Source of the DNA: Methylotenera sp.
GTDB taxonomy: Bacteria > Pseudomonadota > Gammaproteobacteria > Burkholderiales > Methylophilaceae
Assembly: GCA_027310735.1 (NCBI GenBank)
Contig: DAIDAH010000168.1
Coordinates: 1 to 5,966 of the forward strand
DNA length: 5,966 nucleotides
Direction: 5' to 3'
Shown here: one piece after another, positions 1 through 5,445 of the stretch
How positions within the stretch are numbered: position 1 is the first letter of the stretch
Layout of the letters: each line of letters opens with the position of its first letter
Translations under genes and position numbers: made by a program
The notes under the pieces: model-generated
Seen by the model: the letters and a program-made list of their open reading frames with translations, nothing else
What the model was told of the DNA's origin: nothing
Database searches by the model: none

Positions 1-539
1 TGTGCATACTGTGCAATGCTATGTTCAGGAGTCACGTCGATAAACGCTTCGTCAACAATCAGCCAGCCGCCGCGTGAGGCCAATTGTGCGTGCAAGTTTA
101 GTAGCTCGGTGATTGAGAACAGCGTTGCCGTCGGGTTGTTTGGGTTGCAAAGTAAAAGAACATCGGCATTATTGATGATATGTGTATCGGGATAAGCCTC
201 AAATCTAATGACTTCATGCCCGTAACGCTGCCAGGCTTTGCCATGCTCTTGATACATGAGTTGCGGCATGGCGATTTTTGAGTGTGCTCTTAACTGCGGC
301 AAAACCTGCAAAGCTGCCTGAGAGCCAGCGGCGGCTATGGCATGTTGGCAACCATAGTAGGCGAGGGCTGCTTCGATTAAGCCGTCATTTTCTATCGGTA
401 AGCGCTGCCATGCCGAGTGTGGAATATTTGGAATCGGATAACCATTTGGATTAATACCGGTAGATAAATCCAGCCAGTTCTCAAGCGGAATGCCGTATTG
501 AGCTGCCGCTAGTGCCAAGTTTCCACCGTGTTCAAGCAT
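1..539 (-). CDS. cobD: Threonine-phosphate decarboxylase, partial (CobD; CobC in Pseudomonas naming)
   Basis: This is a fold-type I PLP enzyme of the class I/II aminotransferase group. The family converts L-threonine-O-3-phosphate to (R)-1-amino-2-propanol phosphate, the linker of the B12 nucleotide loop, in the cytosol. I translated 179 residues from the ATG at 539; the C-terminal half, including the PLP lysine, lies left of the window. Visible family features are HGGN at 4-7, STGINP at 26-31, AGSQAAL at 71-77 (phosphate-binding region), NPNNPT at 132-137 and VDEAF at 162-166, whose aspartate should contact the PLP ring nitrogen. The start is well supported: AGGA lies at 547-550 on this strand, 7 bases before the ATG. 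The gene overlaps the cbiB end by 8 bases (ATGCTTGA), so the two are probably co-transcribed and translationally coupled. Other PLP aminotransferases such as HisC are the main alternative, but the HGGN and STGINP opening and the cbiB neighbour favour this call. Confidence 0.93.
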   Translation of the reverse strand, partial: MLEHGGNLALAAAQYGIPLENWLDLSTGINPNGYPIPNIPHSAWQRLPIENDGLIEAALAYYGCQHAIAAAGSQAALQVLPQLRAHSKIAMPQLMYQEHGKAWQRYGHEVIRFEAYPDTHIINNADVLLLCNPNNPTATLFSITELLNLHAQLASRGGWLIVDEAFIDVTPEHSIAQYA

Positions 540-1440
540 AGTAGATTCCTACGATGGCTAAAAATAGCACTAGCCAGAGCATTACGCCATGCCTTACCAG
601 TGTGAGTGCACGTTCAATATCATCAAGCACCGGTGCGAAGCCCGCACCTAAGGTTGGGCGTTCATGCCATTCATTGTGGTAGCGCGCTGCGCCGCCTAGT
701 TTTACACCAAGGGCACCAGCGCCAGAGGACATCACAGGTCCTGCATTTGGGCTATCCCAAAGTGGTGCCTGCGTTTTCCAGCAGTTGAGGGCAAGTTTTG
801 TCTTGCCTAGCATTGCGTAAGTCAGCGCAGTAAGCCGTGCTGGAATGTAATCCAGAACATCATCAAACCGTGCTGCTGCCCAGCCAAAGTAAAAAAAGCG
901 CGGCGATTTATAGCCCCACATGGCATCCATCGTATTGGCAAGCCTAAACAGTAACGCGCCTGTGCCGCCTGCAATAAAAAACCAGAACAGCGCACCAAAT
1001 ACGCCATCATTACCATTCTCAAGCACGGACTCTACCGTGGCTGGAATAGGTTTTATTGCGGCAGAATCGCGACTCACCATATAGGATGCCGCCGTTTTGG
1101 CTAAAGCTTCATTGTGTTGATAAAGCGCATTTTTAACGGCACGTGCGTGGTCGTGCAAGCTTTTGTGACCGATGGCAAAGTAGAGTAGAGCGATGTTGGC
1201 AATAATGCTGGTCGATTTAAAATGACACAGCCAGTATGCCAGTATCACAAACGGGCTTAATAGCAACGTTAATGCCAGTGTGCCTACCCAACGCTGTTTG
1301 GATTTAGGCTGATTGTTGGCGGGGTTAAACCATGCCTCCAACTTAGCTGCAAGCCAGCCAAAACCTACTAAAGGATGATAACGGCGAGGTTCACCGAAGA
1401 TAAAATCTAGCGCGACTGCAACCATGGCAATAGTCGGCAT
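532..1440 (-). CDS. cbiB: Adenosylcobinamide-phosphate synthase CbiB (CobD in Pseudomonas naming)
   Basis: CbiB is an inner-membrane enzyme that joins adenosylcobyric acid to aminopropanol phosphate, giving adenosylcobinamide phosphate. From the preferred start the protein has 302 residues, normal for the family. Signature stretches, numbered from this start, are LDFIFGEPRRYHP (11-23), MVSRDS (about 121-126), ATVESVLENGNDG (about 134-146), ANTMDAMWGYKSPR (about 168-181), GWAAARFDDV (about 186-195), IPARLTALTYAMLG (about 198-211) and SPNAGPVMSSGAGALG (about 230-245). Hydrophobic segments lie at the N-terminus, near 53-75, 77-92, 147-166 and at the C-terminal end, so it is polytopic. The frame is open to an ATG at 1467, but that start would overlap the divergent cobQ start. 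The ATG at 1440 puts the conserved aspartate at residue 12, as in known CbiB proteins. Neither start has a clear ribosome-binding site. The gene is followed directly by cobD, its pathway partner. Confidence 0.95.
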   Translation of the reverse strand: MPTIAMVAVALDFIFGEPRRYHPLVGFGWLAAKLEAWFNPANNQPKSKQRWVGTLALTLLLSPFVILAYWLCHFKSTSIIANIALLYFAIGHKSLHDHARAVKNALYQHNEALAKTAASYMVSRDSAAIKPIPATVESVLENGNDGVFGALFWFFIAGGTGALLFRLANTMDAMWGYKSPRFFYFGWAAARFDDVLDYIPARLTALTYAMLGKTKLALNCWKTQAPLWDSPNAGPVMSSGAGALGVKLGGAARYHNEWHERPTLGAGFAPVLDDIERALTLVRHGVMLWLVLFLAIVGIYYA

Positions 1441-1457
1441 TATGAGATAATGAGAGT

Positions 1458-2990
1458 ATGAAAACATTGATGATTCAGGGCACCACGTCAGACGCGGGTA
1501 AAAGTACGCTCGTTGCTGGAATATGTCGCGTATTGTACCGCAGAGGCGTCAAAGTCGCCCCATTCAAACCACAGAATATGGCCTTAAATTCAGCGGTAAC
1601 AGCTGATGGCGGTGAGATAGGGCGAGCACAGGCGGTGCAAGCAATGGCTTGCGGCTTGGCTCCACATACCGATATGAATCCCGTGTTGCTCAAACCGAAT
1701 ACTGATACAGGCTGCCAAGTGATTATTCACGGCAAGGTCGTCGGCAACTTGGAAGCGACTGGCTACCATGCTTATAAACCAACCGCCATGCGTGCAGTGT
1801 TGGAGTCTTATCAGCGACTCAACGATGAATACGAATACGTGATTGTTGAAGGCGCAGGCAGCCCGGCAGAAATCAATCTGCGCGAGGGTGATATTGCAAA
1901 TATGGGTTTTGCCGAAGCCGTGGATTGCCCAGTGGTTTTAATTGCAGATATTGATAGAGGCGGCGTATTTGCGCATATCGTCGGCACGATGGCTTTGCTT
2001 GCAGAGAGTGAACGCGCACGCGTCATCGGCTTTGTGATTAATCGTTTTCGCGGTGATATGGCTTTGTTGCAACCCGGTCTGGATTGGCTGGAGGCTGAAA
2101 CAGGTAAACCCGTGATTGGCGTATTGCCTTATTTGCATAATTTGCATATCGAAGCGGAAGATGCTGTGCCTAAAAACCAAACGCCTTCCCTCACGCAGGG
2201 GGAAGGTAGGGATGTTGGTAAAGATTTACCTCACGATGCCAGCAACCCCCACCCCAGCCCTACCCCTGAAATGGGGAGGGAGTCTTTAAAACTGTGCATT
2301 ATCGTGCCCGTATTGCCCCACATCAGCAACCACACTGACTTTGACGCGCTACGCCTGCACCCTCAAGTAGACTTTCAGTTTATTAAGATGGGTGAGGCGA
2401 TTCCGCCTGCCGACTTAATTATTTTGCCGGGCAGTAAAAACGTGCGCGGCGATATTGAGTATTTGCATACGCATCAATGGGATGCTGCACTGACAAAACA
2501 TTTGCGCTATGGCGGAAAAGTGCTGGGTATTTGTGGTGGCTTTCAAATGTTGGGTAAACAAATCCACGATCCACATGCTATTGAAGGTGAGGCTGGCACT
2601 AGCCAAGGCTTGGGTTGGCTGGACATGGAAACAACACTGGAACAAACCAAGCAACTGGTACAAACCACAGGCAAACTAGCCTTTGCCGATGCCTCAGTTA
2701 CTGGTTATGAAATCCATATGGGAGTCAGCACTGGTGTTGCTTTAAATAATCCAGCGCTGATACTTAACGGTCAGCCAGAAGGCGCAATTTCACAAGACAA
2801 GCAAATCGCAGGCACGTATCTGCATGGCTTATTCGACCATGCGGAATCTTGTGCGGCTTGGTTAGAATGGGTAGGGCTGAATCATACAAGTGTTGCGGAT
2901 TTCAACTATGAACAGTTACGTGAAGCCGAGCTGAATCGCTTGGCTGATTGTGTTGAGCAGTATCTGGATTGGGATAAGCTGGGTGTGTGA
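1458..2990 (+). CDS. cobQ: Cobyric acid synthase (glutamine-hydrolysing)
   Basis: CobQ (CbiP) uses ATP and glutamine to amidate adenosylcobyrinic acid a,c-diamide at four positions, giving adenosylcobyric acid, the CbiB substrate. The N-terminal dethiobiotin-synthetase-like ATPase domain shows GTTSDAGKST at 8-17, KPQNMALNS near 37-45, VEGAGSPAEINL starting at 130 and DIDRGG at 164-169. The C-terminal class I glutaminase-like domain shows VPVLPHISNHTDFDALRLHP, GICGGFQML with the nucleophile Cys359, and GTYLHGLFDH with His456. As in other CobQ/CobB proteins, the position two after this His is not the triad glutamate (it is Leu458). At 510 residues it is somewhat longer than the usual 480-490. 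The excess lies in the interdomain linker, about residues 239-276, and matches the REP-like repeat at 2184-2280. The start is ATG at 1458, with a weak GAGA 10 bases upstream. I see no cobalamin riboswitch before it. Confidence 0.97.
   Translation: MKTLMIQGTTSDAGKSTLVAGICRVLYRRGVKVAPFKPQNMALNSAVTADGGEIGRAQAVQAMACGLAPHTDMNPVLLKPNTDTGCQVIIHGKVVGNLEATGYHAYKPTAMRAVLESYQRLNDEYEYVIVEGAGSPAEINLREGDIANMGFAEAVDCPVVLIADIDRGGVFAHIVGTMALLAESERARVIGFVINRFRGDMALLQPGLDWLEAETGKPVIGVLPYLHNLHIEAEDAVPKNQTPSLTQGEGRDVGKDLPHDASNPHPSPTPEMGRESLKLCIIVPVLPHISNHTDFDALRLHPQVDFQFIKMGEAIPPADLIILPGSKNVRGDIEYLHTHQWDAALTKHLRYGGKVLGICGGFQMLGKQIHDPHAIEGEAGTSQGLGWLDMETTLEQTKQLVQTTGKLAFADASVTGYEIHMGVSTGVALNNPALILNGQPEGAISQDKQIAGTYLHGLFDHAESCAAWLEWVGLNHTSVADFNYEQLREAELNRLADCVEQYLDWDKLGV
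2184..2280. repeat. Paired inverted REP-like palindromes inside cobQ
   Basis: Two GC-rich hairpins face each other inside the open cobQ frame. The first pairs CCTTCCC (2184-2190) with GGGAAGG (2200-2206) around a 9-base loop. The second pairs CCCTACCCC (2258-2266, one bulged A) with GGGGAGGG (2273-2280) around TGAAAT. Each palindrome is flanked on its inner side by a related tail. The first is followed by TAGGGATGTTGG. The complement of the second gives TAGGGCTGGGGTGG. The unit is therefore a head-to-head pair like a BIME. In translation it reads through as low-complexity residues (TPSLTQGEGRDVG, then NPHPSPTPEMGRES) without stop or frameshift. Similar Pro/Gly/Glu-rich wording is typical of REP elements translated within proteins. 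I could not confirm other copies, since only one pair lies in this window. Confidence 0.75.
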
Positions 2991-2993
2991 AAT

Positions 2994-3027
2994 TAGCGGG
3001 TGTGGAGAGCTGCAATCATTCCCGCTA
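2994..3027. repeat. Inverted repeat just after the cobQ stop
   Basis: TAGCGGG (2994-3000) pairs with CCCGCTA (3021-3027), a perfect 7-bp stem across a 20-base loop, starting four bases after the cobQ stop. The loop is long and no T-run follows, so it is not a textbook intrinsic terminator. It may still form the 3' end of the cobQ transcript. The following bases to about 3090 (CCGTCATTCG, then GGCGACTCCAGCATTTTGG) resemble a worn copy of the common GTCATTCCCGC / GCGGGAATCCAGC type of intergenic palindrome. That resemblance is from memory and is inference. Confidence 0.45.
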
Positions 3028-3078
3028 CGTTTACTGTACGCCGTCATTCGTTGACTCAATTCGCCTTAAATGGCGACT

Positions 3079-3135
3079 CCAGCATTTTGGCGCTAGTTTC
3101 AATAAACTAGCGTGCAGTGCGTTAAGCTATGCTGG
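3079..3135. repeat. Nested inverted repeat between convergent genes, possible bidirectional terminator
   Basis: A perfect 9-bp stem, CGCTAGTTT (3091-3099) with AAACTAGCG (3104-3112), closes a 4-base CAAT loop. Around it a second perfect 7-bp arm, CCAGCAT (3079-3085) with ATGCTGG (3129-3135), encloses the first through unequal unpaired sides of 5 and 16 bases. The outer arm reaches into the last codons of the convergent DUF4202 gene, whose stop is at 3127-3129. The position between two genes pointing at each other fits transcription termination in both directions. Neither strand has a U-tract after the inner stem, so that function is uncertain. Confidence 0.5.
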
Positions 3136-3732
3136 CTGAATCGCCTTAAGTATCAATGGAATCAAGGCTTCTGGCAGTTGAATTTTGCCAGCTAATGCAA
3201 ATTCATGCGCACGTGGCGACATCTTTAGCCATGTTTTTTGGATGATTTTTATCCATTTGTCTTCGTCATACTCAGGGTGGCTGGTGGCGAATCCAAGCAT
3301 GTAATATTGGATGAACACCAAGCCAGCTACGTCTTCGGTTAACTGCGTTTCTGGGTTAACTTTCATGCCTTTTTTGCCGATAATTGCTTGCACACGTTCG
3401 ATAGTTTCATCGTCATAGCCCACTGTTTTCATTAAGCTCCCCGCGGTTTCGGCGTGAAACTTATACAAGCCTGTACGCCATTGCAGATAGCCTTGTCTAT
3501 CCATAGCAAAGTCGCTGCGTGGACTTTTCCAGCGCTGAATATGCTGCGCACGCACCGCCAGTTTTACCGCTTCTGACGCTTCTGGCGCATAGATTTCTTG
3601 CATCTCAGTCATGCGCTGCGCGTAGAGCAGTTCTTTGGGATATTCTTTGCCGTTGGATACTTCGAGGTTCGGGTCTTCTGCGTTGGCTTTGTCAAAAGCC
3701 GCGATGGCGGATTGGTAGCGTTGTTGTGTCAT
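3127..3732 (-). CDS. DUF4202 family protein, function unknown
   Basis: The 201-residue product reads as a full-length member of the uncharacterised DUF4202 family, recognised by its wording: FDKANAEDPN near 13-22, YAQRMTEM at 37-44, RAQHIQRWKSPRSDF at 61-75, DRQGYLQWR at 78-86, KFHAETAG at 91-98 and EDVAGLVFIQYY at 133-144. It looks soluble and largely helical, with no signal peptide or membrane segment. The spacing of His64, the His93-Ala-Glu pair and Asp134 resembles the metal ligands of HD-type hydrolases, but that is only my inference. The start is ATG at 3732, with a weak AAGAAA upstream. The gene converges on cobQ and is separated by 129 bases from the next leftward gene to its right. 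Nothing here ties it to B12 synthesis or to nitrogen fixation, so I assign no function. Confidence 0.85.
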   Translation of the reverse strand: MTQQRYQSAIAAFDKANAEDPNLEVSNGKEYPKELLYAQRMTEMQEIYAPEASEAVKLAVRAQHIQRWKSPRSDFAMDRQGYLQWRTGLYKFHAETAGSLMKTVGYDDETIERVQAIIGKKGMKVNPETQLTEDVAGLVFIQYYMLGFATSHPEYDEDKWIKIIQKTWLKMSPRAHEFALAGKIQLPEALIPLILKAIQPA

Positions 3733-3861
3733 AGGTGTTTCTTGTTTATTTAATGAGTGGTTTAGATGTGGTTTGAATGGTGTAAGGGGAGTATGGGTAA
3801 GTTTAATGTTTGAATTAAGCGGACGTGTTAGCGCTCCAGGTTGAATGAGGAGTTGTGCATA

Positions 3862-4359
3862 TTACTTTGCATAAGAGAGCAGGCTGTCAATGTTTAATTT
3901 GAAATTAGATTGGTAGGTGAGGCGATTATCATGTTTAAAGTGTTTACCATTTTCAATGCTTTCACCATGGCTAGGTACATATTGCCAATAATATTGATGG
4001 TCAATATCTCTACCGTCCTTGCCGAGCCTATATGTTCGCCAAGCCTTGAGAAAGAAATAGCGCTTATACCAAGGCAAAGTATAGGCAAATTCAGTAACAG
4101 CAGCTTGAAGTGCAGGGAATTTGGCTTGTAGAATATCAATAATTTCAATGTCTCTTTTAGGCCATTGAGTGGGAATTGGATAGAGACCGATAAGCTCAGT
4201 GAGAATGGTGGAATTAAATTTTTTGCATGCAGTCCTAAATTCACCAAGAGTAGCATTGAGGTAAAACAGCCAAGCCCCAAAGCAAGCCAACGAAATGCTG
4301 CCGATGATATTAAATCTATATGGGGTGATAATAGTGATGAGGTTGGTCAATTCTGGCAT
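3862..4359 (-). CDS. Unrecognised small protein with one membrane segment
   Basis: I do not recognise this 165-residue protein. A hydrophobic segment near residues 17-35 (FNIIGSISLACFGAWLFYL) looks like a membrane anchor, and few charges precede it. The remainder is soluble-looking and rich in aromatic and basic residues, with a distinctive WYKRYFFLKAWRTYRLGKDGR-like patch at 97-117 and HQYYWQYVPSHGESIENGKH at 121-140. The ATG at 4359 is the only usable start, because an in-frame stop lies 24 bases upstream; no strong ribosome-binding site is seen. By hand count, 3901-4320 holds 165 G+C in 420 bases (39%), clearly below what I see in cobQ. This may mean recent acquisition or weak selection. 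Frames on the opposite strand overlap it, so a coding role is likely but not proven. The continuous length and the plausible anchor favour it over the shorter overlapping frames. Confidence 0.6.
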   Translation of the reverse strand: MPELTNLITIITPYRFNIIGSISLACFGAWLFYLNATLGEFRTACKKFNSTILTELIGLYPIPTQWPKRDIEIIDILQAKFPALQAAVTEFAYTLPWYKRYFFLKAWRTYRLGKDGRDIDHQYYWQYVPSHGESIENGKHFKHDNRLTYQSNFKLNIDSLLSYAK

Positions 4360-4444
4360 ATGTCGCTTTACATATTGTTTTTAACTTTTTTTTGTATCTT
4401 GGTTATAAGCACCAGCAAAAGATTTTAGAAGCACAACAGTAATT

Positions 4445-4466
4445 ATAGAGACCCATGAGTCTCTAT
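4445..4466. terminator. Perfect 8-bp hairpin in the AT-rich spacer, possible terminator
   Basis: ATAGAGAC (4445-4452) pairs perfectly with GTCTCTAT (4459-4466) around the loop CCATGA. It lies in the 259-base spacer (4360-4618) between two leftward genes. In leftward transcripts it would sit downstream of the HD-GYP gene, about 150 bases past its stop, and be followed by TAATTACTG, so a U-tract is lacking. It could be a weak terminator, a processing site or a protein-binding palindrome. The rest of the spacer is AT-rich, including T-runs at 4378-4392. I see no gene or other clear signal in it. Confidence 0.4.
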
Positions 4467-4618
4467 GTTAATAATTGAGTTAACTGAATGCATGGTCGCA
4501 ATTCCTTGTTTTTATTTACTTAATTATACTCGCGTCTTTGTATTTAGTTGTTTATATAGAGATATAGCACGAGTTAGCTCATTCTAAATCAAGCACCTCA
4601 AACTCGAATAACCCCACC

Positions 4619-5212
4619 TTAACGCACCCTAAACTCCGACTTTTCAATCAGCTTAGTAAACGCTGCAAAAATCACTGGGTCGTGCTTGTGACCAAGCTCG
4701 TCGGACATGATGTCCATTACCGCGGTATGGCATTTTGCATCTTGGTAGACGCGTCTGGTGGCCATTGCGTCGTAGTTGTCTGCGATGGAGATGATTCTTG
4801 AAAAAATCGGAATGCTTTCACCTGCCAAGCGGTCTGGGTAGCCTTGCCCATTGAAAAATTCATGATGGTGCCTGATGGCTTCGGCAACGATATCGCTGCC
4901 ATCTTGCTTTAGTGACAATACGATGTTTTCACCACGCTCACTGTGGCGATGCATGATGCTGAGCTCATCGTTATCTAGGCTTCCTTCTTTAAGCAGTACT
5001 TCGTCTGGAATGCCTATTTTGCCGACATCATGCAGGGCGGCAGCGGTTTTTAATAACATCAGGTCGTTTGATGGTAGCCCCAAGTGTGCACCGATTTCGG
5101 TGGAAAGATTCATTACGCGGTCACTATGCAGCCGTGTGTAGGCATCACGTTCTTTTAGGGCAATGGATAGTGCGCTGGCAAATTGGATTAAGGCTAGGTA
5201 GGTTTCATTCAT
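4619..5212 (-). CDS. Stand-alone HD-GYP domain protein, probable c-di-GMP phosphodiesterase
   Basis: The 197-residue protein is a single HD-GYP domain. Enzymes of this family hydrolyse the second messenger cyclic di-GMP in the cytosol, using a two- or three-iron centre. Expected ligands and signature residues are present: Glu21 and His29 (LHSDRV), the His61-Asp62 pair in HDVGKIGIPD, His90 in HRHSERG, His115-117 with Glu118, the NGQGYP signature at 121-126 and Asp145 in ADNYDAM. The usual HHExxDGxGYP motif has Asn at 121 instead of Asp, a common variant. No receiver, PAS or GAF domain precedes it. An in-frame stop lies only 18 bases before the ATG at 5212, so the protein is naturally short and must get its input by interaction or expression level. 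No clear ribosome-binding site is seen. It diverges from nifV across 233 bases and could share control with it. Confidence 0.93.
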   Translation of the reverse strand: MNETYLALIQFASALSIALKERDAYTRLHSDRVMNLSTEIGAHLGLPSNDLMLLKTAAALHDVGKIGIPDEVLLKEGSLDNDELSIMHRHSERGENIVLSLKQDGSDIVAEAIRHHHEFFNGQGYPDRLAGESIPIFSRIISIADNYDAMATRRVYQDAKCHTAVMDIMSDELGHKHDPVIFAAFTKLIEKSEFRVR

Positions 5213-5325
5213 TGGTGTTGTGAGCTTTTATCTTTTTTTAAATGATACACCTGCTTTTATGCGCAAAATTACTCTTTATTAAATTTACCTTGGCTGGTCA
5301 CTGCATTTGCTTGCTTTGTCGCAAG

Positions 5326-5341
5326 TGTCCTAAATCATACA
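5326..5341 (+). promoter_or_regulatory. NifA-type upstream activator site, TGT-N10-ACA
   Basis: TGTCCTAAATCATACA fits the NifA binding consensus TGT-N10-ACA exactly in its defining bases. Its centre lies about 90 bases upstream of the start point predicted from the -24/-12 element, within the usual range for NifA sites. The six defining bases alone occur often by chance. Support comes from finding it at the right distance from a sigma-54 promoter of a nif gene. Confidence 0.72.
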
Positions 5342-5381
5342 TAGCTTTAAAGTTTTTAATTTCATATAACTTATTGTAAGT

Positions 5382-5394
5382 AATCAGTATTTTA
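5382..5394 (+). promoter_or_regulatory. Possible IHF site
   Basis: AATCAGTATTTTA matches the IHF consensus WATCAANNNNTTR at all but one defined base (G for A at the sixth position). It lies between the NifA-type site and the -24 element, where IHF bends DNA in many nif promoters. It is only four bases from the -24 element and the region is AT-rich, so chance is a real possibility. Confidence 0.35.
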
Positions 5395-5397
5395 TGT

Positions 5398-5413
5398 TGG
5401 CATGGCTAATGCT
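5398..5413 (+). promoter_or_regulatory. Sigma-54 (-24/-12) promoter of nifV
   Basis: TGGCATG-N4-ATGCT matches 10 of the 12 defined bases of the sigma-54 consensus TGGCACG-N4-TTGCW. The two invariant pairs, GG (5399-5400) and GC (5411-5412), have exactly the required spacing. Taking C5412 as -12, transcription should start near 5424 and give a leader of about 22 bases before the GTG. With the TGT-N10-ACA site upstream, this is the arrangement expected for NifA-activated expression under nitrogen-fixing conditions. Confidence 0.78.
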
Positions 5414-5440
5414 TTAGTAGTTGCAAGCGACTACTGGAGC
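5411..5440 (+). promoter_or_regulatory. 13-bp hairpin hiding the nifV Shine-Dalgarno sequence
   Basis: Bases 5411-5423 pair along their whole length with 5428-5440 around a CAAG loop: 10 Watson-Crick pairs plus three G-U pairs (5414/5437, 5415/5436, 5422/5429). The 3' arm contains the Shine-Dalgarno GGAG at 5436-5439, so in an RNA carrying both arms the ribosome site would be paired. The 5' arm begins on the GC of the -12 promoter element, and the predicted start near 5424 falls in the loop. RNA from that promoter would thus lack the 5' arm. Confidence 0.6.
5436..5439 (+). promoter_or_regulatory. Ribosome binding site that fixes the nifV GTG start
   Basis: GGAG stands six bases before the GTG at 5446. 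The in-frame stop TAA at 5407-5409 leaves no ATG upstream. This site and the conserved opening of the protein decide in favour of GTG. Confidence 0.8.
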
Positions 5441-5445
5441 CTACC

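Noticed and set aside
1380..1457. Cobalamin riboswitch before cobQ
   Set aside because: The sequence upstream of cobQ is cbiB coding DNA and shows no recognisable B12-box or kissing-loop layout. The gap itself is only 17 bases.
2170..2290. Possible frameshift or damage in cobQ where the protein loses family likeness
   Set aside because: The frame is continuous and both flanking domains resume in the same frame with all key residues. The odd segment is explained by an in-frame repeat.
3910..4428. Plus-strand open frames (3910-4131 and 4165-4428) opposite the unrecognised leftward gene
   Set aside because: They are shorter, overlap most of the longer minus-strand frame, and have no convincing ribosome sites or domain features. 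I cannot fully exclude them, since the favoured gene is itself unrecognised.
4570..4618. tRNA-like wording (GTTAGCTC, and TTCGAGT on the other strand)
   Set aside because: No acceptor stem, anticodon arm or full cloverleaf can be drawn. Only a 6-bp CGAGTT/AACTCG pairing with a 25-base loop is present.
5213..5300. Sigma-70 or sigma-54 promoter for the HD-GYP gene
   Set aside because: I looked on the minus strand for -35/-10 and -24/-12 pairs and found only single weak hexamers with wrong spacing, so I list no promoter.
5212..5445. Lost N-terminal receiver domain of the HD-GYP protein
   Set aside because: An in-frame stop lies 18 bases before the start, and the upstream DNA is nifV control sequence, not decayed coding sequence.
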